A stretch of DNA of 64,000 nucleotides from assembly GCA_033850885.1 (NCBI GenBank), contig JAWWPG010000006.1, positions 62,001 to 126,000 of the forward strand. The letters are read 5' to 3'. The notes under the pieces were generated by a model. That model was not told where the DNA came from, made no database searches, and worked only from the letters and a program-made list of their open reading frames with translations. A program made the translations under genes and the position numbers. This stretch comes from JAWWPG01 sp033850885 (lineage in GTDB: Bacteria > Actinomycetota > Actinomycetes > Propionibacteriales > Nocardioidaceae). The number at the start of each line of letters is the position of its first letter. Position 1 is the stretch's first letter. Shown in pieces: positions 54,249 through 63,953 of this stretch.

Positions 54249-55247
54249 ATGAGGTGCGAACGGATCGACCCGGCGGACCTCGCCCTGTCGACCGCCGAGG
54301 AGATGGCGGCGGTCGCGGCGGCGGAGGCGGCTGTCGAGACACCCACGGCGATTCCGCCCAGCGCGGAGGGGATCCTGCTCCAGGCCCGCCACGGGCACGA
54401 CGACCACCCGAACGACGCACTCTGGCTGGTGCGAGCCGACGAGGGCGACCTGCTCGGTTTCGGGTCGGTCGACGTGACGCATTGGGACAATCCCCACCTC
54501 GCCTTCGTGTTCTGCAACGTGGCCCCCGCGGCGCGCGCCAAGGGTGTCGGCACCAGGCTCGTCGAGGCACAGCTCACCGAGGCGCGCAAGCTCGGCCGTT
54601 CGACGCTGCTCACGTTCACGCCGATGGACGGTCACGCGGCACGGTTCCTGGCCGCCAACGGCTTCGAGGTCGGGCAGCACGAGGCTCAGCGACGGCTCGA
54701 ACCGAGAAACCTCGACTACCCCCATGTCGAGGAGCTCGCCTCCCGGGCGGCGGCGGCCGCATCCGAGTACGAGCTGGTCCGGCTGGACGGTCCGGCGTCC
54801 GAGGAGATGCTGCCCGAGCTCACGGCGGTGTTCGAGGCGATCAACGACGCGCCGAACGACGACCTCGCCCTGGACCCGGACCGCTTCCCACCGGAGCGGC
54901 TCCGCCGTTATGACGCCGCCATGACCGCCAGGCGGCAGCACGTCTACCGGGTGCTGGCCCGCCATCGTCGTACCGGCGAGTGGGCCGGCCACACGATCCT
55001 CTGCGTCGACGACACCCGTCCGGGGTATGGCGTGCAGGAGGACACCAGCGTGGTCCGGGCCCACCGCGGGCACCAGCTCGGCATGTGGTTGAAGGCCACG
55101 ATGCTGCTCTGGATGCGAGAAGAGCAGCCCGCCCTGACGACGATCGACACCTGGAACGCCACGACGAACACCCACATGATCGCGGTGAACGACGCCCTCG
55201 GCTGCCGGGTGTCTGCTCTCGGTGTGGCGATGCAACGCAGGGTCTGA
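54249..55247 (+). CDS. Tandem GNAT acetyltransferase
   Basis: 332 residues with two GNAT-like domains. The first carries VFCNVAPAARAKGVGTRLVEA (Q/RxxGxG/A loop) and FLAANGFEVG; the second carries EDTSVVRAHRGHQLGMWLKATML. Such two-domain proteins include mycothiol synthase-like and aminoglycoside-type enzymes, but the substrate is not known here. Confidence 0.86.
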   Translation: MRCERIDPADLALSTAEEMAAVAAAEAAVETPTAIPPSAEGILLQARHGHDDHPNDALWLVRADEGDLLGFGSVDVTHWDNPHLAFVFCNVAPAARAKGVGTRLVEAQLTEARKLGRSTLLTFTPMDGHAARFLAANGFEVGQHEAQRRLEPRNLDYPHVEELASRAAAAASEYELVRLDGPASEEMLPELTAVFEAINDAPNDDLALDPDRFPPERLRRYDAAMTARRQHVYRVLARHRRTGEWAGHTILCVDDTRPGYGVQEDTSVVRAHRGHQLGMWLKATMLLWMREEQPALTTIDTWNATTNTHMIAVNDALGCRVSALGVAMQRRV

Positions 55248-55270
55248 GCGCCCGCCTACAGTGGGAAACC

Positions 55271-56143
55271 ATGACCCGTCCCCTGCCTCGGCTCGTGGCG
55301 AGCCGGACCGCCGCGCTGCTCATGGGCCTCGCGCTGACAGCGGGTTGCTCGAGTCAGGCCGTGACAGCGGGCGACCCGGCAGGCTCCGCCGGACGTACGG
55401 CGACCTCTCCCCGCATGTCGTCGACTCCTCCACCCTCCCCACCCGCAGCACCGGCAACCGGCGCGTGCCGCCAGCTCGACTACGCCGCCATCTCGCGCTA
55501 CTCGAACGGCGACCCGACCGTGTCCTGCAAGGCGCCGCACACCGCCTACACGTTCGCGGTCCAGTCGCTTCCGTCCGACGTGAAGATCGCCGGTGTGAGC
55601 ATCGGCAACAAGAGCGTGCAGGATGCCGCAGCCCAGGGCTGCCGTGCGGCATTCGCGGGGTTCATCGGCGGCAACCCGGCGGAGCGCGCCCTGTCGCGCC
55701 TCAGCGTGACGTACTTCTTGCCAGACCAACAGGGGTTCAACCTCGGAGCTACCTGGGTCCGGTGCGACGTCGTCGCGCTGAAGACAGCGAACACGCTGGC
55801 GTCACTCCCGGACAAGCTCAACGGCCTGCTGGACGACCCGAAGTCGCTCCACGACTTCGGGGTCTGCTCGAAGGGCACCCCGGGAGCTGCCACCTCGGGA
55901 CTGGTGATGTGCACGGAGAAGCACACCTACCGCGCGGAGGCCGCGCTGCGCCTCGGCAGCACGTCCGCCGGGTATCCCGGTATCGCGGCAGCCGGGAAGG
56001 GCGGCCAGAAGCTGTGCTCCGGCTATCTCACCCGGACCCTGGGGGCTGGGAGCGGCTATACGTTCGGCTGGACGTATCCGACCGCCTCCGACTGGGCGGC
56101 CGGGCAGCGCTTTGGCTACTGCTGGTTGAAGTCGACCCGCTGA
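55271..56143 (+). CDS. Lipoprotein with septum-formation-type domains
   Basis: 290 residues. Lipobox LTAGC follows a typical signal. The mature part has two Cys/His units, CRQLDYAAIS...VSCKAPHTAYTFAVQ and CSKGTPG...VMCTEKHTYRAEAAL, of the form seen in the Septum_form (PF13845) family of actinobacterial envelope proteins. Function unknown. Ends before a palindromic element. Confidence 0.78.
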   Translation: MTRPLPRLVASRTAALLMGLALTAGCSSQAVTAGDPAGSAGRTATSPRMSSTPPPSPPAAPATGACRQLDYAAISRYSNGDPTVSCKAPHTAYTFAVQSLPSDVKIAGVSIGNKSVQDAAAQGCRAAFAGFIGGNPAERALSRLSVTYFLPDQQGFNLGATWVRCDVVALKTANTLASLPDKLNGLLDDPKSLHDFGVCSKGTPGAATSGLVMCTEKHTYRAEAALRLGSTSAGYPGIAAAGKGGQKLCSGYLTRTLGAGSGYTFGWTYPTASDWAAGQRFGYCWLKSTR

Positions 56144-56191
56144 CCCGAACCCCCGACGGCGCCGACCCGCTCCCGCTCCCGCCTCCCGCCT

Positions 56192-56259
56192 CCCGCGAAT
56201 TGCGGGAAAGTTGCCCTCGACACGCCGACCACGAGGTCGATTCTCCCGCAATTCGCGGG
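56192..56259. repeat. Palindromic element, copy 4
   Basis: Left arm CCCGCGAATTGCGGGAAAGT (56192-56211), right part TCCCGCAATTCGCGGGA (56244-56260); the inner stem is partly lost. It lies between convergent genes ending at 56143 and 56313. Both edges carry short tandem duplications: CTCCCGC units before it, and GGCGGGCTCGCGGGA units after it (56260-56306). Confidence 0.88.
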
Positions 56260-56312
56260 AGGCGGGCTCGCGGGAGGCGGGCTCGCGGGAGCGGGCTCGC
56301 GGAAGGGGGGTT

Positions 56313-57263
56313 TCAGAAGCCGAGCCGCCGCAGCTGTCTGGGGTCGCGCTGCCAGTCCTTGGCGACCTTGACGTGCAGGTCGAGGAAGACGGGCGTGCCG
56401 AGTAGGGCCTCGATCTGTGCTCGCGCCTGCGTGCCGACCCTCTTGAGCCGCTCACCGCGGTGCCCGATCACGATGCCCTTCTGGCTATCGCGCTCGCAGT
56501 AGAGGTCCGCGCGTACGTCGAGCAGCGGCCGGTCGGCGGACCTTCCGGCGCGGGGGACCATCTCCTCGACGACCACCGCAAGAGAGTGCGGGAGCTCGTC
56601 CCGGACGCCCTCGAGGGCTGCCTCGCGGATCAGCTCGGCGACCAGCGTGATCTCGGGCTCGTCGGTCAGCTCACCGTCCGGATAGAGGGCCGGCCCCGCC
56701 GGCAAGCTCGCCAGCAGGAGGTCGCGCAACAAGTCGATCTGGTCGCCGCTGACCGCCGACACCGGCACGATCTCCGCCCAGTCGACACCCTCCTCCGCTC
56801 CCAGCTCGCTGACCTCCAGGAGGTGCTGAGCGAGCCGCTCGTGCCCCACCAGGTCCGACTTGGTCGCCACCGCGATCTTCGGGGTACGGCGCACGCCGGC
56901 CAGAGCCTTGACGAGGAACCTGTCGCCGGGGCCGATCGGGTCAGATCCGGGCAAGCACACCACGATGAGATCCACCTCGGCCCAGGTGGCGCGGACGAGG
57001 TCGTTGAGGCGCTGGCCGAGGAGCGTCCGCGGCTTGTGCAGGCCGGGCGTGTCGACCAGCACGAGCTGGGCGTCCGGGCGGTGCACGATGCCGCGCACGG
57101 CATGGCGGGTCGTCTGTGGCTTGTCGGAGGTGATCGCGATCTTCGTTCCGACAAGCGCGTTGGTCAAGGTGGACTTGCCGGCGTTCGGCCGGCCGACGAT
57201 GCTCGCGAAGCCGCTGCGAAAGGCGGGTCCGGTGCCGCCGTCGGGATCGGGTGGTCCCACCAC
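56313..57263 (-). CDS. era: GTPase Era
   Basis: 316-residue GTPase needed for 16S rRNA maturation and small-subunit assembly. G1 GRPNAGKST, G3 DTPGLHKP, G4 TKSD, and the KH RNA-binding domain KGIVIGHRGERLKRVG are intact. GTG 57263 begins three bases after the CNNM-type gene's stop. Confidence 0.95.
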   Translation of the reverse strand: MVGPPDPDGGTGPAFRSGFASIVGRPNAGKSTLTNALVGTKIAITSDKPQTTRHAVRGIVHRPDAQLVLVDTPGLHKPRTLLGQRLNDLVRATWAEVDLIVVCLPGSDPIGPGDRFLVKALAGVRRTPKIAVATKSDLVGHERLAQHLLEVSELGAEEGVDWAEIVPVSAVSGDQIDLLRDLLLASLPAGPALYPDGELTDEPEITLVAELIREAALEGVRDELPHSLAVVVEEMVPRAGRSADRPLLDVRADLYCERDSQKGIVIGHRGERLKRVGTQARAQIEALLGTPVFLDLHVKVAKDWQRDPRQLRRLGF

Positions 57264-57266
57264 CGG

Positions 57267-58637
57267 CTAGCCCACTGCCGGATCGCGTGCCGGGGTGGGG
57301 CTGTCATCGGCCCCGTCGCGGGTCCCGGTCATGCCGTCTGATGCCGTCGCATCGGGATCCGCTGCGGAAGGTACGTCGTCCACCCGCGTGATGAACACGG
57401 TCACCACCTTGTTGCGGCGGCCGGCGAGGCTCTCGGCGCGGAACCTCAGCCCGGCGCAGACAACCTCAGCCCCGGGAATCGGCACTCTGCCCAGGTGCTT
57501 GGCCATCAGCCCGCCCACGGTCTCGACATCCTCGTCGTCGATCTGCACACGGAAGAGGTCCTCGAGCTCGTCGACCGGCAGCCGCGACCTGACGCGTACC
57601 CCGCCGTTGACGTGCTCGATCTCGTCGGGCTCGACGTCGTACTCATCGGTGATCTCGCCGACGATCTCCTCCAGCAGGTCCTCGATCGTCACGAGGCCGG
57701 CAGTTCCGCCGTATTCGTCGACGACGATCGCGACGTGGGTTCGCCGCGCCTGCATGTCCCGCATCAGCTCGTCAGCGGGCTTGCTGTCAGGGACGTAGGA
57801 GCATTCCCGCATGACTCTCTCGATGCGCTCGGTCGACTCGGCCTCCCGGTTGTCGAACACCCTCTTGGTGACATCCTTGAGGTAGGCGATGCCGATCACG
57901 TCGTCGAGGTCATCACCGATGACGGGAATGCGCGAGAAGCCGCTGCGCAACGCGAGCGACATCATCTGCCGCAGGGTCTTGTGCCGTTCGATGAACACCA
58001 TGTCGATGCGCGGCACCATCACCTCGCGGGCCAGGGTGTCACCGAGCTCGAAGACGGAGTGGATCATCTTGCTCTCGCCCGACTGGATGACGGCGGACTG
58101 CTCCGCAAGGTCCACCAACTCCCGCAGCTCGGCCTCTGAAGCGAACGGCCCCTCGCGGAAGCCCTTCCCCGGTGTCACGGCGTTGCCGAGCATGATGAGC
58201 ACCTGTGCCAGCGGTCCGAGTACGAGGCTGAGCGCTGCCATCGGAGCCGCGAACGTCAAGGCGACCCGTTCGTAGTGCTTGCGACCCACCGTCTGCGGGC
58301 CAACCCCCACCGCGATGTAAGAGACGACGATCATGACGACCGCTGCCACCAGGATCCCTAGCCAGGCGGGCGACACCAGGCCGGTGACCACCTTGGCGAC
58401 GATGACGATGGCGGTGGTCTCACAGGCGACGACGGCGAGCAGCGCAGTGTTGACGAATCGCGCCGGGTCGCTCACGATGTCGAGCAGGCGGGTGGCGCCT
58501 GGCCGGCCCTCTGCCACCAGCTCGCCCGCCCGCACCTTCGACATCGAGCTGATCGCCGTCTGGATGCTGGCGAGGAGACCCGCCACAAAGACGAGGCCGA
58601 GCGCGACGACCAGCAACAGAACGTCCGTTGACGTCAT
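57267..58637 (-). CDS. CNNM/CorC-type (hemolysin family) membrane protein
   Basis: 456 residues: a CNNM membrane domain of about four helices (1-150), two CBS domains (around PRIDMVFIERHKTLRQMM and VAIVVDEYGGTAGLVTIEDLLEEIVGEI), and a CorC_HlyC C-terminal domain. Such proteins affect Mg2+ homeostasis. Start overlaps the ybeY stop (ATGA). Confidence 0.92.
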   Translation of the reverse strand: MTSTDVLLLVVALGLVFVAGLLASIQTAISSMSKVRAGELVAEGRPGATRLLDIVSDPARFVNTALLAVVACETTAIVIVAKVVTGLVSPAWLGILVAAVVMIVVSYIAVGVGPQTVGRKHYERVALTFAAPMAALSLVLGPLAQVLIMLGNAVTPGKGFREGPFASEAELRELVDLAEQSAVIQSGESKMIHSVFELGDTLAREVMVPRIDMVFIERHKTLRQMMSLALRSGFSRIPVIGDDLDDVIGIAYLKDVTKRVFDNREAESTERIERVMRECSYVPDSKPADELMRDMQARRTHVAIVVDEYGGTAGLVTIEDLLEEIVGEITDEYDVEPDEIEHVNGGVRVRSRLPVDELEDLFRVQIDDEDVETVGGLMAKHLGRVPIPGAEVVCAGLRFRAESLAGRRNKVVTVFITRVDDVPSAADPDATASDGMTGTRDGADDSPTPARDPAVG

Positions 58638-59104
58638 TCGACGTCGTCACCGGCCTTCACTGCCTGCCACTCGGCAAGCAGCCGGAGCTGCAGCGCGAAC
58701 ATCTCCCGCTCCTCCTCGGGCTCGCCATGGTCGTAGCCGAGGAGGTGCAGGATCCCGTGGATCGTAAGCAGGTGCATCTCCTCCTGCGGCGTTCGCGAGA
58801 ACCCAGGGGCCTGGGCCGCGGCGTACTGCGGGCACAAGGCCAGGTCGCCGAGGATGCCGTCGGGCTCCGGCTCGCCCTCGCGACCCGGTCGCAGCTCATC
58901 CATCGGGAACGAGAGCACGTCGGTCGGACCGGTCTTGCCCATGAAGCGCTTGTTGTAGTCCGACATCGTGGTCTCGTCGACGAGCTTGAGGCACAGCACG
59001 GCCTGCGGGTGCACGCGCATCCGGCTGATCGTAAACCGCGCCAACCGGGTGAACTGCCCGAGGTCCAGATCCATCCCGGACTCGTTCAGGACCTCGACGC
59101 TCAT
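58634..59104 (-). CDS. ybeY: Endoribonuclease YbeY
   Basis: 156-residue rRNA-processing nuclease. Metal-binding signature HGILHLLGYDH (H-x3-H-x5-H) is intact and DVLSFPMDE is the usual upstream landmark. Coupled to phoH by a 4-base overlap. Confidence 0.95.
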   Translation of the reverse strand: MSVEVLNESGMDLDLGQFTRLARFTISRMRVHPQAVLCLKLVDETTMSDYNKRFMGKTGPTDVLSFPMDELRPGREGEPEPDGILGDLALCPQYAAAQAPGFSRTPQEEMHLLTIHGILHLLGYDHGEPEEEREMFALQLRLLAEWQAVKAGDDVE

Positions 59105-60102
59105 CGACGATCGGCGGCGGAATGCGGCGCCGCGTTGCCCCGGGCTTCGTAGTGGTCGTAGGCCGCGACGATCCTGCCGACGAGCTTGTGGCGTACGACG
59201 TCATGCTCCGTCAGCCAGATGAAGCCGATGTCTCTCACGTCCTCGAGGATCTCCTGCACCACCCGAAGTCCCGACTTGGTTCCGGCCGGCAGGTCCACCT
59301 GGGTGACGTCGCCGGTGACCACCATCTTCGAGCCGAAGCCCAACCGGGTGAGGAACATCTTCATCTGCTCAGGTGAGGTGTTCTGCGCCTCGTCCAGGAT
59401 GATGAACGCGTCGTTCAGGGACCTGCCGCGCATGTAGGCGAGTGGTGCGACCTCGATCGTCCCTGACGTGAGCAGCTTGGGGATCGTTTCGGGGTCGAGC
59501 ATGTCGTGCAAGGCGTCGTACAAGGGTCGCAGGTACGGGTCGATCTTCTCGCTCAGCGTGCCAGGCAGGAAGCCGAGCCGCTCCCCCGCCTCCACGGCCG
59601 GCCGGGTCAGGATGATCCGGTTGACCTGCTTGGCCTGCAGCGCCTGCACCGCCTTCGCCATCGCAAGGTAGGTCTTCCCGGTGCCCGCTGGGCCGATGCC
59701 GAAGCTGACCGTATGACCGTCGATCGCGTCGACGTACCGCTTCTGGTTGAGCGTCTTCGGCCGGATGGTCCGGCCGCGGTTGCTCAAGATGTTGAGCGTC
59801 AGGACCTCGGCGGGCCGTTCCTTGGTCTCGGCCCGCAACATCGCGATGCTCCGCTCGACCGCGTCGGCGGTGAGCCCCTGACCGGTGCGTACCATCGTCA
59901 CGAGCTCGTCGAAGAGGCGCTCGACCAGGGCGACCTCCCCGCGGTCCCCATCGACGCTCACCTGGTTCCCTCTGACGTGGATGTCCGCGTCGAACTCGCG
60001 CTCGATGATCTTGAGGAACTCGTCGCGGGGCCCGAGGACGGCAACGACCGGCACGCTGTACGGCAGCACGATCGTGTGCCGCGGTAACGGTTGCTCTGTC
60101 AT
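59101..60102 (-). CDS. phoH: PhoH-like ATPase
   Basis: 333 residues. P-loop GPAGTGKTYLAMAKAV, ILDEAQNTSPEQMKMFLTRLG and VTGDVTQVDLP are intact. Function is linked to RNA metabolism through its constant pairing with YbeY. The 60103-60163 gap to the HIT gene is short. Confidence 0.94.
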   Translation of the reverse strand: MTEQPLPRHTIVLPYSVPVVAVLGPRDEFLKIIEREFDADIHVRGNQVSVDGDRGEVALVERLFDELVTMVRTGQGLTADAVERSIAMLRAETKERPAEVLTLNILSNRGRTIRPKTLNQKRYVDAIDGHTVSFGIGPAGTGKTYLAMAKAVQALQAKQVNRIILTRPAVEAGERLGFLPGTLSEKIDPYLRPLYDALHDMLDPETIPKLLTSGTIEVAPLAYMRGRSLNDAFIILDEAQNTSPEQMKMFLTRLGFGSKMVVTGDVTQVDLPAGTKSGLRVVQEILEDVRDIGFIWLTEHDVVRHKLVGRIVAAYDHYEARGNAAPHSAADRR

Positions 60103-60163
60103 CGTGCCACCATGCTACGACGTGGCTGATGGGCGAGGCGCCGCTCGAGGTGCAGGGCTGTGC

Positions 60164-60517
60164 TCAGCCGGGAGGCCACGTGAGCTCCCGACCTCCCAGC
60201 ACATGGACGTGTGCATGGAAGACAGTCTGCTGGGCGGCGGGACCGTTGTTGCACACAAGCCGGTAGCCAGGCTCGAGGCCTTCACCGAACGCGACCTGGC
60301 GGGCCAGGATGAGCGCGTCGACGGCTGAGTCCGGGTCGGTCTGTGCCAGCTCCGGAAGGGTCGGGCTGTGCAGCTTGGGCACGACCAGGATGTGGGTGGG
60401 TGCCTGTGGCTCCAGATCTCGGAAGGCGACCGACCGCTCGCTCTCGGCGACCGCATCGACCGCGATCTCCCCGGCGACGATCCTGCAGAACAGGCAGTCG
60501 GGGTCGCGCTCAGGCAT
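60164..60517 (-). CDS. HIT family hydrolase
   Basis: 117 residues from ATG 60517, which has GGAGGAGA upstream; a longer form from ATG 60556 overlaps the dnaJ stop (ATGA). Signature CLFCRIVAGEI and the catalytic HAHVHVLGG (HxHxHxx) are intact. Nucleoside monophosphate hydrolase of the HinT group. Confidence 0.92.
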   Translation of the reverse strand: MPERDPDCLFCRIVAGEIAVDAVAESERSVAFRDLEPQAPTHILVVPKLHSPTLPELAQTDPDSAVDALILARQVAFGEGLEPGYRLVCNNGPAAQQTVFHAHVHVLGGRELTWPPG

Positions 60518-60552
60518 GCTCGTCTCCTCCAGTCGTTCGGATGTCCGGTCGG

Positions 60553-61716
60553 TCATCGCCCGCCCAGGGCATCCTTGAACCGGTCGAACACGCTCTTGTG
60601 TCGGGTCTCGATGTCGATAGTCGGCTTCTCCTCGCCACGCATCGCCGCGAGCTGCTGCAACAGCTCCGCCTGGGCGGCGTCGACCCTAGTTGGCGTCTCG
60701 ACCGTGACAGTCGTGATGATGTCCCCCCTGCCACTCCCTCGTAGCTTCGGGACTCCGCGTGCCCGCGCCATGAAGCGCTCCCCCGACTGGGTGCCGGGGC
60801 GGATCTCGAGCGGGATCGTCCTCTCGACTCCGTTCGAGGTGGGGTCCGTCAGGTCGGCCTCGAGGGTCGGCAGCTCGACAGTGGTGCCGAGGGCGGCCGT
60901 CGTCATCGGGACGCTGATCGCGCAGAGCAGGTCGTCGCCCTGTCGGGTGAACACGGGGTGCGGAGCCACCTCGATCTCGACGTACAGGTCACCGGCGGGT
61001 CCGCCGCCGGGACCGACCTCGCCCTCACCTGACAGCTGCACCCTGGTGCCGGTGTCGACACCGGCGGGGATCGAGACGGTGATGGCACGCCTGGCCCGGA
61101 CCCGCCCGTCGCCCGAGCACTCGCTGCAGGGATCGAGAATGACTGTCCCGAAACCACGGCAGGTCGGACACGGCCGCATCGTCCGGACCTCCCCGAGGAA
61201 GGACCGCTGGACCTGGCTGATGTCGCCTTGGCCATGACACGTGGCACATCGGGTCGGGTGGGTTCCGGGCGCCGTACCCGCTCCTGCACAGACCGTGCAG
61301 ACGACGGCTGTGTCGACCTTGAGCTCACGCCGCACCCCGAAGGCGGCCTCGGCGAGTTCCAGGGTGAGGCGGATCAGCGCATCCTGGCCTCGGCGCGTCC
61401 GGGGACGGGGACCGCGGGAGGCGGTCTGCTGGCCGAAGAACGCGTCCATGATGTCGGTGAACGAGAAGCCCTGACCGAAGCCGGGCCCGGCGCCCGCGCC
61501 GGACAAGGGGTCACCGCCCAGGTCGTACATCTCGCGCTTCCTGGGGTCGCTCAGGACGTCGTAAGCGAGGGTGACCTCTTTGAAGCGCTCCTGGGTGCCC
61601 GCGTCCGGGTTGACATCAGGATGCAGCTGACGGGCCAACCGCCGGTAGGCCTTCTTGATCTCCTCCGGGGAGGCGTCCCGCGGGACACCGAGAACGCTGT
61701 ACAGATCCTGGGTCAT
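60553..61716 (-). CDS. dnaJ: Chaperone DnaJ (second copy type, HrcA-linked)
   Basis: 387 residues. J domain with HPDVNPDAG, Gly/Phe-rich stretch, four CxxCxGxG zinc-finger units (CTVCAGAG, CATCHGQG, CPTCRGFG, CSECSGDG) and a C-terminal substrate domain. This is the actinobacterial dnaJ2, located after hrcA and without dnaK. ATG 61716 lies 37 bp after hrcA. Confidence 0.95.
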   Translation of the reverse strand: MTQDLYSVLGVPRDASPEEIKKAYRRLARQLHPDVNPDAGTQERFKEVTLAYDVLSDPRKREMYDLGGDPLSGAGAGPGFGQGFSFTDIMDAFFGQQTASRGPRPRTRRGQDALIRLTLELAEAAFGVRRELKVDTAVVCTVCAGAGTAPGTHPTRCATCHGQGDISQVQRSFLGEVRTMRPCPTCRGFGTVILDPCSECSGDGRVRARRAITVSIPAGVDTGTRVQLSGEGEVGPGGGPAGDLYVEIEVAPHPVFTRQGDDLLCAISVPMTTAALGTTVELPTLEADLTDPTSNGVERTIPLEIRPGTQSGERFMARARGVPKLRGSGRGDIITTVTVETPTRVDAAQAELLQQLAAMRGEEKPTIDIETRHKSVFDRFKDALGGR

Positions 61717-61753
61717 GACCGCCAATTCGGGCTTGGTGGGGCAGGTGCGGGGC

Positions 61754-62776
61754 TCATGCGTCGGCGAGAATCTTGCTGATGTAGCGCGCCACCGCATTCA
61801 CCGCGGCCATCGAGCCTGGATAGTCCATCCGGGTGGGTCCGAGAACACCGAGCGTCGCCAGTGCGCGGCCTCCCGGCCCATAGCCTGTTGCCACGATAGA
61901 CGCGGCCACAAGCTGCTCGTGCGGGACCTCGTGGCCGATCCGCACCGTCACAGTGCTCGAGCCCGTCATGTCGCCCAGCAGCTTGAGCAGCACCACGTGC
62001 TCCTCGAGCGCCTCAAGCAGCGGCTTGATCGACCTGTCGAACTCGTCACCGAACCGCATCAGGTTGGCCGTTCCGCCGATCGCGACCTTCTCGTCGCTGC
62101 GCTCATCCGCGACGGCCTCGGCGAACACCGCGATGATCTGAGCCACCACCGCGGCGTCGCTGGGATGGAACATCTCCGGAAGTCGGCTGACCCGCTCGGC
62201 TGCGTCTGCGAGGGCCTGACCCACGGTTGCCGTGTTCAGCCGCGCCCTCAGGTCGGCGATCACTTCGTCGTCGACAGGTTTCGGCAGCTCCAGCACGCGC
62301 TGCTCGACCCTCCCGGTACTGGTGATCAGGACGAGCAGCAACCGGGTACCGGAGAGCGTCACGACCTCGACGTGGCGCACCGTGGAACGCGACAGCGTGG
62401 GGTACTGGACGATGGCCACCTGGTGGGTGAGCTGGGCGAGAAGCCGCACGCTTCGGTGGATGACGTCGTCGAGGTCGAGCGCCCCTTGCAGGAACGTCGC
62501 GATCGCCCTCTTCTCGGCGCCGGTCAGCGGCTTGATGTCGGGCAGGTTGTCGACGAAGAGCCGATAGCCCTTGTCCGTAGGGATCCGTCCGGCACTCGTG
62601 TGTGGCTGGGCGATCAACCCGTCCTCTTCGAGGGCCGCCATGTCGTTGCGAACGGTCGCCGAGGAGACTCCGAGCGGGTGCCGCTCGACAAGGGACTTCG
62701 AGCCCACCGGCTCGTGAGTCAGCACGTAGTCCTCGACGATGGCTCTGAGCACCTCGAGCCTGCGGTCATCGAGCAT
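61754..62776 (-). CDS. hrcA: Heat-inducible transcription repressor HrcA
   Basis: 340 residues. N-terminal winged helix VERHPLGVSSATVRNDMAALEEDGLI, followed by the IPTDKGYRLFVD segment and the C-terminal dimerisation domain. ATG 62776 has GAGGAGG upstream; the longer frame (to 62914) would run over CIRCE and is rejected. Represses class I heat-shock genes, here its own operon with dnaJ. Confidence 0.95.
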   Translation of the reverse strand: MLDDRRLEVLRAIVEDYVLTHEPVGSKSLVERHPLGVSSATVRNDMAALEEDGLIAQPHTSAGRIPTDKGYRLFVDNLPDIKPLTGAEKRAIATFLQGALDLDDVIHRSVRLLAQLTHQVAIVQYPTLSRSTVRHVEVVTLSGTRLLLVLITSTGRVEQRVLELPKPVDDEVIADLRARLNTATVGQALADAAERVSRLPEMFHPSDAAVVAQIIAVFAEAVADERSDEKVAIGGTANLMRFGDEFDRSIKPLLEALEEHVVLLKLLGDMTGSSTVTVRIGHEVPHEQLVAASIVATGYGPGGRALATLGVLGPTRMDYPGSMAAVNAVARYISKILADA

Positions 62777-62790
62777 GTCCGCCTCCTCGT

Positions 62791-62817
62791 CTGGCACTCC
62801 TGACCTGTGAGTGCCAA
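62791..62817. promoter_or_regulatory. CIRCE operator
   Basis: CTGGCACTC-N9-GAGTGCCAA matches the CIRCE consensus (TTAGCACTC-N9-GAGTGCTAA) with few changes and sits 15 bp upstream of the hrcA start, as expected for HrcA autoregulation. Confidence 0.93.
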
Positions 62818-62957
62818 TCTTACCTTGACACGGATCCCCCAGGTCGGCCGACAACGCGCGGCCCGCGAGTCGGGTGAGCCGCGCCAGGGGGCCGGGGAAC
62901 GGCAACGGCAGCACGCGTGCCGAGGTCGCTTATGGCTCTGCCGAATAGACTCGGCGG

Positions 62958-63953
62958 ATGCCGTCCCCGTGGGAGAAGGGCTTCGTCGAGATCGCTGACC
63001 GCTGCTACGTGATCCGCTATCGCGAGTGGGATGTGAGCGTCGGAGTCGTGGTGGGTACGGCGGGCGCTTTGGTGGTCGACACCCGGGCCAGCAGGGTCCA
63101 GGGCGACCGGCTCCTGGACGACATCCTCCGGCTCCCGGGCCGGCCGGAGATCACGCGAGTGGTCAACACCCACGAACACTTCGACCACGTGCTCGGTAAC
63201 GGCGCCTTCGACGGGGCAATGATCCATGCGCACGAGAACGCCGCAGCCGGGATCCCTGCCGCCGTCGACCGGATCAAACAGGCGGTCGAGGCAGGCGGGT
63301 TGCTCGATCCCGCACAACCCGAGATCACCCGGAAGGTCCTCCAGGGCGTGCTGGACTCTGAGCCCAGGCTGCCCGACAGGACCTTCTCCTCGGCTGCGAC
63401 GATCGACCTCGGTGACCGCTACGTCGAGCTGGTCTACCCCGGCCGGGGTCACACGGACGGAGACCTGGTGCTGCGGGTGCCCGACGCCGACGTGCTCTTC
63501 GCCGGTGATCTCGTCGAGGAGTCCGCGGACCGCGACGCCACCCCGTCCTTCGGCGGCGACTGCTGGCCCTTGGAGTGGGCACCGACCCTCGACCTGGTGA
63601 TCGGCCTGCTCGGTGCCGGCTCCCTCGTCGTACCCGGGCACGGCACCGTCGTCGACCGCGCCTTCGTCGAGGCGCAGCGCGACGACATCGCCGATGTCGC
63701 GGAGATGATCAGGGTGCTCGCGGCAGCCGGGGTCCCAGCCGACGAGGCGTTGTCGGCGGGCGAGCAGGCGGTCCGCCCGGCGCCGCTCGCGGTGAGCACG
63801 GGTTCCGAAGCCCAGGCTGCTGGCGGCGCAACGGGCTGGCCCTTTGCGTCTCACTATCTCGGCGAGGCGGTGCTGCGTGGCTACGCACACCTCGGCGTCG
63901 TACGGCCGACCCTGCCAATCATCTCGAGGGGCGGATCGACGACCGGTGGCTGA
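62958..63953 (+). CDS. Metallo-beta-lactamase-fold hydrolase
   Basis: 331 residues. Metal site NTHEHFDH is intact, followed by GHTDGDLVL, LFAGDLVE and VVPGHGTV, the later ligands of the fold. Substrate unknown; similar proteins act as thioesterases, glyoxalase II-like or lactonases. Divergent from hrcA; the last 47 bp of the window hold nothing further. Confidence 0.9.
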   Translation: MPSPWEKGFVEIADRCYVIRYREWDVSVGVVVGTAGALVVDTRASRVQGDRLLDDILRLPGRPEITRVVNTHEHFDHVLGNGAFDGAMIHAHENAAAGIPAAVDRIKQAVEAGGLLDPAQPEITRKVLQGVLDSEPRLPDRTFSSAATIDLGDRYVELVYPGRGHTDGDLVLRVPDADVLFAGDLVEESADRDATPSFGGDCWPLEWAPTLDLVIGLLGAGSLVVPGHGTVVDRAFVEAQRDDIADVAEMIRVLAAAGVPADEALSAGEQAVRPAPLAVSTGSEAQAAGGATGWPFASHYLGEAVLRGYAHLGVVRPTLPIISRGGSTTGG

